A stretch of 64,000 bases of DNA from Telopea speciosissima (lineage: Eukaryota; Streptophyta; Magnoliopsida; Proteales; Proteaceae), in assembly GCF_018873765.1 (NCBI RefSeq), contig NC_057923.1, positions 9,374,413 to 9,438,412 on the forward strand, in the 5' to 3' direction. This document shows positions 37,101-48,915 of the stretch, in pieces (the stretch's first letter is position 1; the number at the start of each line of letters is the position of its first letter). The notes beneath the pieces were generated by a model that saw only the letters and a list, made by a program, of their open reading frames with translations, was not told the DNA's origin and made no database searches. The translations under genes were made by a program, and so were the position numbers.

Positions 37101-38124
37101 TGTGATTTAGGATTCCCTAAAATTGTCTCTAAAAATTTAATGATGAAACATTAGATAGATCTATTCTTAATGTCAAAGTAGACTCTTAAGATCTGTACTT
37201 GAGGAATTACAATTTTCAACTTACAGTGCATATTGCACTGGTGTTATGCACTGACAAATGATAAAGCCAAAAACAAGATAGACAATCGCATGAATAAATC
37301 ACAGGCAGACCTTATCTTCTTGTTGAGCTCAAACATTTGGCTAATAAATTCTTCTCTGCATCAACAATTAAAGGATTATTTTGAAACTTGCAGACGATTA
37401 GTTTGGAGAAATAAAAACAGACGAAAATTCCCTACCGTTTAACTCCCTCGTCATTCTTTGCATGATCCAAGCACAAATGTCAATGCATGAACATTCAAGG
37501 GGGGAAAAAAGAAGCTCAAACATTTCTCCAAGAAAAAAAATGAAAGAAATAAGTCATCACAAAATTAAAATAAAAAAAAAAGACCTAAACATGATACCTT
37601 ATGAGCCTCTAAATCGGATCCGACCTTCGTAACCTCTTCTTGAACCAAAGAAATCCTATTCTGGATGGAATTCGAACAGGTATCGCTGAAATATAGACAA
37701 AGACAGATCCAATAACAATCATCAAATGAATGAACACTAGGTCAGATAGAAACCTCTAGAGCTTGAATTGAAGCGCTATGCAGAGCTAATTCGACTTCAT
37801 ATCCTTTGAGCTCCTGCTCAAGAATTTCTTTGAACAGCTTTGTTTCTTCAAGCTCCACATTTCCGTCCTCCAGTTCAGATCGAAGCAGCTCAATTTTCCT
37901 TTTGAGACCGCTTACTCTGATTTCTGGACCGCTTGAAGGATTTCAAGGCAGCAGACGATTTTGTTAGCCGAAAAAGAGGATAGAGAACGAATAAATTAGC
38001 AGAAACAAAAAAATAAAAAAAAATAGAAGAGAATGGGAAGAACATCTCCACCTCCTTGGGATTTTTCTGAGTTGAAGTCCCGAATTAGGATTTGGAGTGG
38101 CTTTTGAGAATCGCCTCCCGCCAT
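34127..38124 (-). CDS. Coiled-coil protein of unknown function (nine exons)
   Basis: Nine exons join at 38124-38052, 37923-37754, 37660-37598, 37455-37436, 37355-37311, 36796-36735, 36237-36098, 34601-34496 and 34287-34127. Together they make 840 nt, or 279 residues plus stop. All junctions are GT-AG and every phase fits. The protein starts MAGGDSQKPLQILIRDFNSE and is mostly predicted coil: KRKIELLRSELEDGNVELEE, EQELKGYEVELALHSASIQ, NRISLVQEEVTKVGSDLEA and EEFISQMFELNKKI. An acidic EEQEYEEEEDIHKK stretch lies in the middle. A short C-terminal domain has CSCPNCHLEN, a compact Cys/His cluster that might bind metal. I recall similar single-copy angiosperm proteins but cannot assign a name or role. 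Exon 4 is only 20 nt. The upstream region carries several GGCCCA/TGGGCC words typical of housekeeping plant promoters. Confidence 0.8.
34870..35038. mobile_element. MITE family L inside intron 8 of the coiled-coil gene
   Basis: AAGGGAAAAGGTTCTCTGAG pairs with CTCAGAGAACCCTCACCCTT. The interior TGTCTATCTCTCTCCTCCTC and CACATGAAATGAC are shared with copies near 27594, 39540 and 55478. It lies in the large intron between exons 7 and 8. Confidence 0.8.
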
Positions 38125-38199
38125 TGCTGGACTTTGTGTCTTCTCTCCACTGCGCCTCTTCCTTTCCCGCCTTCCTCAACGCTTTGATCTCTAAATATA

Positions 38200-38320
38200 G
38201 TGAAATTGCCTGGGCCGTCTGGGTCTGGGCTGTTAAGGAATGATGGATATCTCTAGTGGCCCATGTCCATACAATTTAAAGGAAGATGAATGCCAGTATT
38301 ACCTTCAATAGGCCCATGTG
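38200..38320 (-). promoter_or_regulatory. Site II-like motifs upstream of the coiled-coil gene
   Basis: CCTGGGCCGT, GTGGCCCATG and AGGCCCATG occur within about 120 bases, beginning roughly 80 bases upstream of the start codon. TGGGCC/GGCCCA motifs are bound by TCP factors and are common in promoters of cell-cycle and housekeeping plant genes. The function here is inferred. Confidence 0.4.
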
Positions 38321-38801
38321 ATACAAAACAATAGGACCGATGTATCGTCCGACTAAGGTGCTCTTGTATATTTATTGGACTGTAGAATCATTCGAGGAAG
38401 CAGAATCAGTAAACGAATCGGTCTCCACCAATTCCGATTCTGCCGGAATTGTCACAGAATCAGCTGGAATTGGCCCAAATCGTCTTGAACCCTAGAAAAA
38501 CCTGATTTTTTGAAGCGGGAATAGGCCGATGTCGATCTGATTCTGCTTCTTTGAACCGTGGACTGCAGAGCACGAATTTCTTACTAACAGAAGATGATAT
38601 AGCTCCTCAATTAAAAGCAGTGCAGGAACAAAACAAGATGAGAAAATGGGCTATGGGCTCAGATTGAAGCTTCTGGAGCCCATAATACATATAGGGGAAG
38701 CCCGGAAGGCAATGAAAGTTAATAGTATCATCCAGGAATCCCACTCGGTAGTCATTTGAAAATAGGAGAGTAGCGATTTCATAATTGAGACACCACCATG
38801 A

Positions 38802-39335
38802 TAGGGCTGCAATAGGGTCGGGTTGGGCCAGGCTTTTCAAAACCTCAGCCCAACCCTAACTCCCCTTAGTTGGGCCCAGGGCCGACCCAACCCTGACTCA
38901 GGGTTTGGAAAATCCAACCCTGACCTGCCCTTGGCCCTAATCATGGAGTGGGGGAAGGAAGAGAGATGCATGGACTGGATTGAGTTGGGCAGGGTTTGGG
39001 AGAAAATTATCAATTTTACATAAAATAACACTATAATAAAATATACTATCACTTATTATCTTCATATATAATATATTATACAACAAAATATGTGTGGCAT
39101 TTAAAGTTTATAATATATATAGTATATCAATATATATATTATAGTATAACTTAAAATAGGGTCGGGCTGGGCCGGGCCGAGCTCAGCCCAAGGCCTCAAC
39201 CCTAACGCGACCCGACCCTGACTCTAGGCCAGCAATTTCCAGCCCTGACCTGCCCTCAGTATCAGGTATCTCAGCCCAGACCCTGTTCAGGCTCAGGGCG
39301 GGTTTGGGCCCACAGGGCCAAACTTTGCACGCCTA
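38802..39335. mobile_element. hAT-type non-autonomous element, copy 1
   Basis: It starts TAGGGCTGCAATAGGGTCGG and ends CAAACTTTGCACGCCTA. The arms are rich in GGGTCGGG/CCCGACCC-type words around an AT-rich middle (TATATAATATATTATA). It is the inverted counterpart of 41958-42506. The 8-bp flanks here do not match convincingly. Confidence 0.8.
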
Positions 39336-39339
39336 CCAA

Positions 39340-40460
39340 GATCCAATCTGTCATATCCTTCACGATCCAAATCCGTGGGCTCTGAACCATCATCATAATT
39401 GCCCAATCTTAAAATGGGCCTATCTCGTGAACAAGCCACAAGCATTACCCAATAGGCCTATTCAACCGGATTCTGGACTTATATTTCCTTTTTGGGCTAG
39501 ACTAGATATTAAAGACCTCCTTATTAACAATTTCAGAAAAGCGGGGTGCCCACCCTGCGTCTATCTCTCTCCCCTCCCCATGGGAAAGGACCACCCTGCC
39601 CTCCCATTCAAATCCCCCACCCCCATTGGCCAAGGCTGCTCACTTACCTAGAGAGGGCGGCATGCCCATATTTTCTTTGTTGTACTTCACTTTTCAACTA
39701 CTGTCTTTAAGTGTAACTATTTTTGTTATGATTTAGGCTACGTTTGGTAACACTCCAAAAATACGTTTCTGATATTTTTCTGTGCCAGTGAAATAGGAAA
39801 ACGGAATCTATCATTTGGATACACTGGTCCGTTCTTCTGTGCCACTGAAACAGCCCGGTATATTTTGTGTGTTTGAAACATTATTTGTGAAACACCTTTA
39901 ACCTTGTTCTAACGTCAACCAAATGGAACCTTAGGTCTTACTTCCTGTTATGCTGATTCCTTGGCTTTGACAAATTGGAAAATTTCTAACCAAAAAACAA
40001 AAAAAAAGACAAATTGGAAATGGAATCTGATAAACAAGAAGATTTTGGAAGTTGGGTGCATATTTGTGAAGACACTCTTTTGATTCTTTTCCTTTTTTTT
40101 TTTATGAAAAATTGATATGAAGCGGTTCCCTTGCCAACTGAAATTGGGCATCATTCAGGAAGATCAAAGCATATAAGTAGTTGGGGAATTTGTAACTAAT
40201 GCCCTCAACTAGCCCTCAACTAGTTGAGTGGAATTTTTTTTCTTTATTAATTTATTTTTTGGGTAGAGAATTTTCTTAATTAGTTACATGGAATCTCATA
40301 TTAACTATTTCAAATGTGGGATGGTTGATGGATAGGCTATTATTGTGTTTGACCCACTAACTTTTCCTATGAAATGGGTTGAGCTAGTAGAGCATGGATT
40401 TTAGTCATACAATAACAAACTAAGCCTTATCCCATTTAAATGAAAAAAAAAAAAAAAGAA
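39340..40460. other. Intergenic DNA with MITE fragments
   Basis: A family L fragment lies at about 39540-39660 (TATCTCTCTCCCCTCCCCAT). At 39732-39932 TAGGCTACGTTTGGTAAC and CAACCAAATGGAACCTTA form the ends of a probable small hAT-like MITE. No gene was seen. Confidence 0.45.
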
Positions 40461-40462
40461 AG

Positions 40463-40695
40463 GCGCCAACAACTGCCTAGCGCAGTTGGTGAAATGTGGT
40501 GCGCGTCATGTCCATACCTCGCACTCAGACCCCAGGTCGGTGGCAATACATCAGAACAGAGCTTTTGGGCAAAACTTTGCCATATTAGGCGGTGACTTGC
40601 ACGCCTCTAATACTTTGGTCCTTGGGGGAGACAGGCTGTGTCTAGTGAAAGAATGGATGAAGACCGGCGAACCCCCATTAGAGGAACACCCTTGA
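40463..40695 (+). mobile_element. Candidate tRNA-derived SINE
   Basis: CTGCCTAGCGCAGTTGGTG contains a perfect RNA polymerase III box A (TAGCGCAGTTGG). The box B that should follow is degenerate, so this is either an old SINE or a chance match. It does not fold as a tRNA by eye. Confidence 0.45.
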
Positions 40696-40699
40696 ATGG

Positions 40700-41949
40700 T
40701 TCTTTAATTTGGTGGCCACATCCAAAGTACTTCAATTTTTTTAAGGATTCACCAAACCATCCTTTCACTTTTCAAATTGTTTGTCTCAACGGTCACACAT
40801 CCTCTCACCCACTATAGTCATAAAGTAGTCGGTCACTACTCACTAGTGGGAAATTAGGAGGAAATAGGGATCACAGCAGGAGAGCCTCCGTTGAAAACTT
40901 TATTAGTCACATTGCATTGCAGCATAACAGACAGAGCCAGGTTCACGTTCACGTACGTGAACGTGAGCCCAGCTCTAAAAGACATTGTAGGATGTTAAAT
41001 GGCTTTTGGCTCTTCTTGTTTATACTTTATACATAATAGGAAATATGGGGTTAGGTCCTGTTCTGACGTTCATGATTCTTAATTCCTTAAAGTAAACAAA
41101 ATCCTAATTCCTAAGAGGAAGAAAAATAATAAAAGAATTTGATCCGAAAATTTTATTTTGTCTAAAACGATCCTTACATAAGAGGATCGGATTACAAAGA
41201 AAACAAAACTTAAACAAAATAGGAAACGAAATAATATAATAAATAAATTAGGAAACTAATATTCTTGAATCGCACACAGAATTTCGAAAACTATGAACAA
41301 CCCATAAAAACGTGCAAATTTGACTAAATTCTCAGTCCGAAGAATTTATTAGACAGTCTATAGAGCATTGATTGTCATTTCCACTACAACTTCCGTAATT
41401 TCATTCTGACAAAAAAATTATGATCTTCAAAAATTGAATTAGCAAATTATATTTTTGATTCGATCAGATGAACTTTTGCCACTCCAATCGATCCAAGAAT
41501 TCTTCAAAAATCTTCTCTATATTAAAAAGTAACTCACAAATAACAGACTCTAAGTGTACGTTTAGATAGATCGATCAGATGGATGATAATGAGGCATCGC
41601 TATGCTCAATTTTAGTCATCCACTTAGGGGTTCTGGTAGCCGTCACATTCTTTAATGAAGTTCTTTTTCTCTTTCAATGACGATGTATCGCGCGAGGTCC
41701 TTTTCATTTCCATTGTGGCCGGCCATGCCGCCGTGGTGAGCGGTCTTGTCTGGTGAGTCAACTTGCTGATTTGTTTTGTTTATCTATACTGTCTAATTTC
41801 CCCCACTCAGTCTGATTGATATTTGGAAGAGTTTTGGAACACTCACTTTCTCCAATCATTCGTTCCTTCACTCATTGCCCAGGAAGAAAATATATGCACG
41901 GGAAGACAATTCAATTACGACACAATAACAAAAGATGCGAACTTTTATG
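40700..41949. other. Intergenic DNA with a 24-bp perfect palindrome
   Basis: The palindrome at 40943-40966 is reported as a finding. Otherwise no gene or named repeat is seen. A short GC-rich stretch near 41720-41745 (GGCCGGCCATGCCGCC) is unexplained. Confidence 0.45.
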
Positions 41950-41957
41950 CTTTCAAC

Positions 41958-42506
41958 TAGGGGTGCAAGTTTGGTCCGGTTGGTCCGAACTTGTCTTGGC
42001 CCATCCTGAGCTTGAACAGGGTCTGGACTGAGATATTTGGCCCTGAGTGCAGGTCAAGACTAAAATTTTTTTGTCCTGAGTCAGGGTCGGTTCGGAGCAG
42101 GGTTGAGGCCTCAGGCTAAGCCTAGCCCAACCCAATCCGATCCTGTTTTAAGTTATATTATAAAGTAATATAATATATATATTATAAATTTTAAATATCA
42201 CTCATATTTTGTTATATAATATATTATATATGAAGATAATAAGTGATATAATACATTTTATTATAATGTTATTTTACATAAAATTGATAATTTTCTCCCT
42301 AATCCATTCTAGTCCATGCATTTTCTTCCCCCTCCCCATGATTAGGGCCAATCAGGGTCAACCCGGCCCAATCCTGAGGGTGGGTCAAGGTTGGATTTTT
42401 CAGGCCCTGAGTCAGGGTCGGGTCAGGCCTAGGCCCAGCTAAGGGGATTCAGGGTTGGATTAGGGTTCTATAAAGCCTGGCCCAACCAGACCCTATTGCA
42501 GCCCTA
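41958..42506. mobile_element. hAT-type non-autonomous element, copy 2, exact target duplication
   Basis: It starts TAGGGGTGCAAGTTTGG and ends GACCCTATTGCAGCCCTA. It is flanked by exact 8-bp repeats CTTTCAAC (41950-41957 and 42507-42514). It is 549 bp, with the same architecture as 38802-39335 but reversed: GC-rich arms with repeated GGGTC words and a central AT-rich segment. No coding capacity. Confidence 0.93.
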
Positions 42507-42605
42507 CTTTCAACTACGCCTCTCGTATTTTCTACGAAGAATGGGAAAAAAATGTTCTCTGCACTGGGGGTGCATGACCATCGCATCCCACCCCATGTGT
42601 TTGAT

Positions 42606-42850
42606 GCGGATTAAAATCCTTTGCAATTCCTTTATCTTGTGGTGCCTTGCAGTTAGGCCCTGAGAGCTCTACATGTGGTAGACGCTACATTCAACGGTAT
42701 GAGGAAGATGTTTCATCCTGCGGTGTGAGCTTTATTGATCTTTTTTTTTTTTTTTTTTTCTTCTCAACCTCGGTACCGTTGGATGTCGCATCTTCCACGT
42801 GTCGAACTCTCATGCACTACGTAAGATTAAGGCACTACAGAAGATTCTCC
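42606..42850. mobile_element. MITE family B, copy 2
   Basis: GGATTAAAATCCTTTGC at the left and GGCACTACAGAAGATTC at the right. Inside are CATTCAACGGTATGAGG and TACCGTTGGATGTCGCATC, followed by CACGTGTCGAACTCTCATGC. A long T-run interrupts the middle. Just to the left, at 42548-42601, is a family A fragment (AATGTTCTCTGCACTGG). Confidence 0.65.
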
Positions 42851-42999
42851 AAACAAATATATAAGAAAATTCCCAGAAGCTCCCGATTCGTGCGTGGTAC
42901 GGGGATCATGTACGATTCCAGAGGGGATTTAATCGATCTAAAGTCGGATACCCCTCCTGTCTCCAAAATATATATATACATATATAAGAAAATTCTTGT

Positions 43000-44990
43000 A
43001 AAATAAAAGGTTGTTTAAACAACTTCGAATTCCATGTTAAAAGTTAGAGTGGGGTAGGGAAGAAATTGTCACCCTCAACTAAAACGATGCAGCCGCCGTT
43101 TAAAAAAAAATCGCCGGAATCTCAAACTCCTGTCACCATTAACGTTACAGAGTTCCGGCGAGACTGCCCCATTGTCAACTTTGTCGCCACTGTCGTCATC
43201 CATGATGTGTGAGAAAAGAAAATTGACAGGGAAATTAAAAGGATTAATTTGTCACCCCCTTGAGGAGACAACTAGATATTTCGCCAACGTAAACACTAAA
43301 GCACACAACAACTCTAACGTTACGCTAAGAAAAGCCAAGAACCTTGTCTATAGTCTATACCTTTAGAAAAAGAACTTTAGCCCCTTTACCTCCAATTTCC
43401 TCTTCATAATTGTGTTCTTTATGTACAAAAAAAAAATGTCTCGATTAGATAGGCTATGCTTGGTTGTCAAGAAATTTAAAACAAAATTTATATATATATA
43501 TAATAAAATAAAAATTATGATGATACAATAATTGATTTATGTGTCTCATCTCTTTTCAAATTCAAAAAAAAAAAATTTTATTTTTTTTCTTTTTTTGACA
43601 ACCCAAATTAGCCTTAAGTTTAATTGTTTACATTTCGGATTAGTAAAAAAAAATTTTTTTTTTTAACTAATGAAGGAAATCAACGGTCAAATGTGTCAGC
43701 TTCCTGTTGTATCAAGTTGTTTGTAAGAATATAATTCAAGAATAAGGTAGAGAAATAAGAATCCTTTCATCATGGGTGAAGGAAACTCAATCCAATTGAA
43801 TTATATATCCATCATGTATTCATGTTCCAAGGTTGTCTTTAGTCCATTCAATAGGTTCCTTTTTCTTTTCTAATCTTTGAACAATGCTTTCTCTTTATCC
43901 TTTTACCAAGTCTTTAATGGTTCCGTTTAGGATTTCTCAAAACCATGGTGAAAATATAATCTCTTTATCTATTTTAGGGCAAAAGATCTTTACTTGATCG
44001 CATAGTCTCTATACAAGCATTTGGGTCAATAGATGAGCCTGCTTGAGTATCTACCCAGGGGGTAAAGGCGTCATCTCACAGTGTTCTATGAGAGGGCATA
44101 GAAAATACCACCAAGTAGAGATCCTTTTTCCTCAATTTTATTTGACCTTGTAATTACTTTTAGAAAAGGGTATTTCGGATCATAAACAATACCAGGTGAG
44201 AGTTAATAAACAAACTCAAAATCCAATTGTAGTGTCACATCACCATTTGTAAAAGGATTCTCTCCTCATCTTGGGTGAAGGAAAATTTAATCTTTTTGGC
44301 TTTTGTTTAAATTTGCATGTCTTTATACTCTAATGTTTTAGAACACTTTTGTTTTGAATCCTATTTCTCACTATAGACTTGTGTATGCCCCCACTATATA
44401 TCTTTTGTAATATGGTTGTGTTTGGTATGCATTCTAAGTCGATTTTGTATTCTCGAACGATAAAAACAATTATTTTTTATCCTGTAAAAATATGAAAGTC
44501 ACTTAGAATGCATACCAAACGCTGCCTTAGTTACTTCTACTACTCATTTTAAGATGAAATTGTACCGATGAGATGCTTGTCTAGTCCTCTATCGCATATT
44601 TGATTTTCTATTCGCATAAATATCTGATTAAAGTTGGAGGAGGTCATTTTCATGCTTTGTGACATAAAGGCATGGCAGGTTTAATATCCTCTGCAACCTT
44701 TGCCGAAGGGTTTCGATCAGTGTTTCACCCCTACACATTTGTTGAAGCTTCAATGGCCTATAACTAAATTTAATTCTGAACATACCCTAAAATTAATTGA
44801 CAACTCTGTGACCGCCGTTCCTTTTGTCTCCAATAGCTTTAAATAATTAGCTTTTTTGATACATTAATTCAGATGTGGCGTCTTAGCTAGCTAAACGCAC
44901 ATATGCAATATTAATGAATATATGCTTGCGACTTGTGGGATCATACAATATTGAATCTGCTTGAATTTGCTGGAATTAAGCATCAGTTTT
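43000..44990. other. Intergenic DNA with several MITE-like inverted repeats
   Basis: At 43450-43617 TAGGCTATGCTTGGTTGTCA pairs with TTGACAACCCAAATTAGCC. At 43979-44135 AAAAGATCTTTACTTG pairs with CAAGTAGAGATCCTTTTT. At 44409-44517 GTTTGGTATGCATTCTAAGT pairs with ACTTAGAATGCATACCAAAC almost perfectly. No gene was recognised. Confidence 0.65.
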
Positions 44991-44994
44991 GACT

Positions 44995-45560
44995 GCTCTT
45001 TAATTCCAAGAATAAGAACATAGTTTCCTTCCACCCATAGAGGACGGGTCACTCATCATCTTAGGGTTTACGAACACCTCCTAGGGTTTTTGTATGTTCC
45101 AAAATATCCTCCTGATACCCTTTCCCGCCGTCTCCCACCCTGTGGTAAATGGGATCCCATTCATCATGGGTGGAGAGAAACTCGGTCCTTACTTCTTGGC
45201 CTGTTTACTTAGAAAAATAAGTCGATACCTACAAAAAAAATATTAAACAAAAGAAAAAGTTTTCTTTCATCACACAGAGAAGGTTCACCACACCATCCTA
45301 GGGATTACAAACCTCCATAGGGTTTTAGTATATTTCCCAAAATATCCTCTCGCACACATCTAAAGCCCTGTGGTGAATAGACTCTAGCGTAAGGAAAATC
45401 TGATCCTAACAAATAGGACTTAGTTTCCCTCCAAAAATAGGGCTTATAGGATTTTAGTATGTTCCCAAAATACTCTCAATACTCTCTCCCAACTTTTTCC
45501 TCCACCCATAAAGGACAGTTCACCAACCATCCTAGGATTCACAAACCCTTATAGATCCAA
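44995..45560. repeat. Diverged repeats of a ~160-260-bp unit
   Basis: A unit with TTCCTTCCACCCATAGAGGA, ATCTTAGGGTTTACGAACACC and GTATGTTCCAAAATATCCTC recurs, diverged, near 45262-45360 and in parts at 45425-45560. The origin of the repeat is unknown. Confidence 0.6.
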
Positions 45561-46170
45561 ACAAATATATATGTAAAATAAATATGAACATTTTTTTTTG
45601 GGGTTCCACCACTACAAGTGACTAAATGACCTTTATTCATCTCGTAACCCTACTAAGTTCACCTGTACTCTGAAGCTTGGCTATGCGAGCGAATCCTATT
45701 CCATTTTTTTTTTTTTTGGGGGGGGGGTGATAATCCTATTCCATATTTCAATACTTGATAAAGTTAAAATCATATGTCCTCTAGCAACTCCGATCCAAGT
45801 TATTTTGGAATTCCCTTGTCCTTCTAAAGCTAATGGGATTCACTTCTTTCTGTGCATCATTAATACTTCAATTCTATTATTATTTTTTTTAGTTTTTATT
45901 GTTACTGTTTTATTGTTCCTAAACATTTGTAATCATTTTTAAATCATGAGGACTTATTAATTAACTCCTACCAGAAAAACTTATTAGTTAACTAATCATC
46001 TGTTTAAATTTTAAATTTAGTATCCGCCATTCTACGGTCTTAAAAGTCAGTTAACCTTTTGGGATTGGTGTGTGATTTGTGTGATTACATTTTCATCAAA
46101 AAAAAAAAACTTTAAACTTAGTATTTAATGACAGTATCATTCTTGGTGCAGAATAAAGCTATCAAATCCA

Positions 46171-46290
46171 CTTGCTTTGTTTTGTCAGTATTCTCTTTTA
46201 CCAATTGTTGATGACATGTATTTGGTATATTCTTGCTTTGTATTATCAGTATTCTCTTTGATTAATTGTTGATGACATGTATTTGGTATT
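46171..46290. repeat. ~62-bp tandem duplication
   Basis: TCAGTATTCTCTTT followed by AATTGTTGATGACATGTATT and TGGTAT occurs twice, starting near 46185 and 46247. The copies differ at few sites. Confidence 0.85.
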
Positions 46291-46424
46291 TTTTTTTTAT
46301 CCTAAAAATACTTTTTTTAAGTCATTTGAAAGAATCTATTAAAACTTCAAAAAATTCAAATGAATTAAAAAAAAAAGCATATTATTAATAAGAAATATAT
46401 GTTAACAATTATTAGAAGAAAAAA

Positions 46425-46650
46425 ACCCTTTGCAGTGCCCTAATCTGGTGGTGCACTGCAATGCGGGTCTGAGAGCTCAACACGTGGAAGTTGCGACATC
46501 CAACGGTGCCGAGCTCGATAAGACAAAAAAAGCTGTCTTACATCAAGCTCGCAACGTTGGATGAAGTTTCTTCCACGTGTTAAGCTCTCAAGCCTGCACT
46601 GCAATGCACTGCCAAATACCCACACTACAGAGGATTTTAATCCACAATTA
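46425..46650. mobile_element. MITE family B, copy 3
   Basis: CCTTTGCAGTGCCCTAATC at the left and CTACAGAGGATTTTAATCC at the right. The long inverted arms GAGAGCTCAACACGTGGAAG / CTTCCACGTGTTAAGCTCTC and GACATCCAACGGTGCCGAG / CTCGCAACGTTGGATG make this the clearest copy of the family. Confidence 0.82.
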
Positions 46651-46699
46651 TTTAGATAGATTTTTCAAATCAATCTTTGACTATATCTCAGTCCTGAAG

Positions 46700-47960
46700 A
46701 CATAAGTTAGTGGTAGAGAATTTAAGATCAAAATACTAATACAAAAATCTGATGTGTGATGTGTGTTTATAAGAGAGAGAGGGAACTTGGGGAACTTTAG
46801 TGAAGCTAATTTAGATATCTTTAGTGGAAAAAAAATAGAGGAAAATTTATTTGCTCAACCTACCCATAAAAAAGGCAAAAATATGTCATTAATTCTTAAC
46901 TATTTTTTTGGTAAGTATTAATAAATAACTATCACAAGCCAATTGTAACTATGACAAAGGAACTTATTTAACATATTTTTCAGTTAATTTATACTTAGAA
47001 TGACTAATTAAAAGTAGCAAGATGTATTTTAGACGTTACTTACGATAATGACATGTGAACTATTACTTTAGCACAACACTCTTGCTATGAAATCATCGAT
47101 ATGTTTCTTTTTAATCTTTATATCGATCAATGGTTGTCATGCATGTGCCAATTACCTAATATCAAATAATTTGGTGCATAAGTTCACCTCATTTTCTTTT
47201 ATTTTCATATATATTTATTTATTCCTCTCATTCGTAAGCCTTCAATTCCATGTTTTCCCTTTTGTGTTGAAAAAATAAATAAATAAATAAAACTGAAAGA
47301 CTCCATTTGGTTGCAAGTAAAAGGAAATGAAATAACTTTTGAAAAGTAAAGGGTTTTTTTTTTGTAATCATGATTGTATAATCAACCTAAAATTTGTACC
47401 ATGTTTGATAATATAAATATATTTTTCAGATGTATAATTTATTTTAATTTTTAAATCAAAGAATTGGATTGTAAATTAAAATGAGATTTAATCATCAAAA
47501 TTGGTATTATTGGAGTAAGTTACACCATCATGAGAGGTAATGATTATGAAATTTTCCACTTTTTTATTATTTTGATTTCACTTCTCTATCTTTTGTTTCC
47601 CTTGCAACGAAACAGAGGTAAAAGATCGAACTTCTTCATGTAAAAAAATTAAGTATTAATAGATCTTGGGTGAGTAAATTATTTGAAAATTTTTAGAACT
47701 TGTTAATAATGCAGCCAAAATGCTTCAAGAAAAAATTTTACATGCTAATAATTCAATTATAGATATAATATCTCTTGAAATGTTTTGGACTTTGGATTGC
47801 CTCATTGCATGCATCAGCCATCAAATTCTTTCAGATATTAACAGAATAAGGTTGGGGTTGATCCATAAGGGACTGGTAGTGATCGCTCCAGCCTTTACAT
47901 ATGTGATATATATTGATGTTTTGAATTAATTAATGGTACGTGTAACAAATCCAACCAATC
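46700..47960. other. AT-rich intergenic DNA
   Basis: No gene or RNA was recognised. A probable small MITE arm (GACTCCATTTGGTTGCAAG) is at 47299. Confidence 0.45.
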
Positions 47961-47967
47961 ATTTAAC

Positions 47968-48510
47968 ACCTCAACAACAACAACAACTCAGTCTTATCCC
48001 AACTAAATGGGACCGACTACATGATCATCTTTGATATAAGGCCTAAGTTATGCATGTTTTGTCTCACCACTTCTTTTAGGGTCATTTTTAGGTCTGTCCC
48101 TGGTTCTTTTAGTTCAATCAATCCGAATCAAATCACTCATTTGTATTACAGTATCCAAAGATGTATATTGAATATGATCATACTACCTCAAACGACTTTC
48201 TCGTAACTTATTATATATCGGAGTTATTTTCAAATCAACTCTAATATAATCATTTCATACTTTATCCTTCCTAGCTTTGCCACACATCAATCTTAATATC
48301 TTCATTTATGTTACACTTACAAGTTTATCCATGTAATTTTTCTTAACTACTCAACATTTCACACCATACATTATAGCCAGTCATATGATTATCCTATAAA
48401 ATTTTCATTTAAAATTTTAAAAGGAATATATCGCTCATACAAAACTTTAGATGTACCTCTCCATTTCATCCATTCTATTTTAATTCCCTTCAAAACATTA
48501 TCCTCTGTAC
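47968..48510 (-). mobile_element. RTE-type LINE, 5'-truncated 3' end
   Basis: The minus-strand 3' end finishes in GTTGTTGTTGTTG repeats after CATTTAGTTGGGATAAGAC, the typical tail of plant RTE LINEs. Upstream on the same strand, degraded coding can be read as KIEWMKWRGTSKVLYERYIP, matching the C-terminal part of RTE reverse transcriptases (the RGTSKVLCDRRIPLKLKGKF-like block). The reading frame beyond this is broken by stops and the 5' part is absent. It is an old, dead copy. Confidence 0.8.
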
Positions 48511-48915
48511 TATCTTTTTTATTATTATTAAGCCCAAATACATAAACTATCACTTTACGGAATCTCGGTTCTCATCAATTTTCATACAATGATCGTTTTA
48601 CGCCTCGGATTTTAGACACCCAGAATAAATTGATTCAAAACCAATCCATATGGATCGAAATCGATCGCTTCAGATTTTTAACCATGTTCTTACCCTATTC
48701 ACTAATGCTTACGTAACATGAGAAGAAGAAAATAAAAAATTTGGTAAAACATCATAAAGAATTGACCGGATATTTGAAATGATCTGATGACCATAAGTTT
48801 ACTCATAGATTTCGAAAAAGAAAAAAGGTTTGGTATAAGGCTGTGTGGACCCTGCAATGGCTTGTGCACAGCCATGACAGGAGGGGAGGAGAGGAGGGGA
48901 GGAGAGGGGTGGTAG

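Noticed and set aside
37964-38179. 71-codon frame starting upstream of the coiled-coil gene
   Set aside because: It reads through exon 1 in another frame and into intron 1; the in-frame start at 38124 gives the consistent nine-exon protein.
40463-40540. A tRNA gene
   Set aside because: Box A is perfect, but there is no cloverleaf or good box B; treated as a candidate SINE instead.
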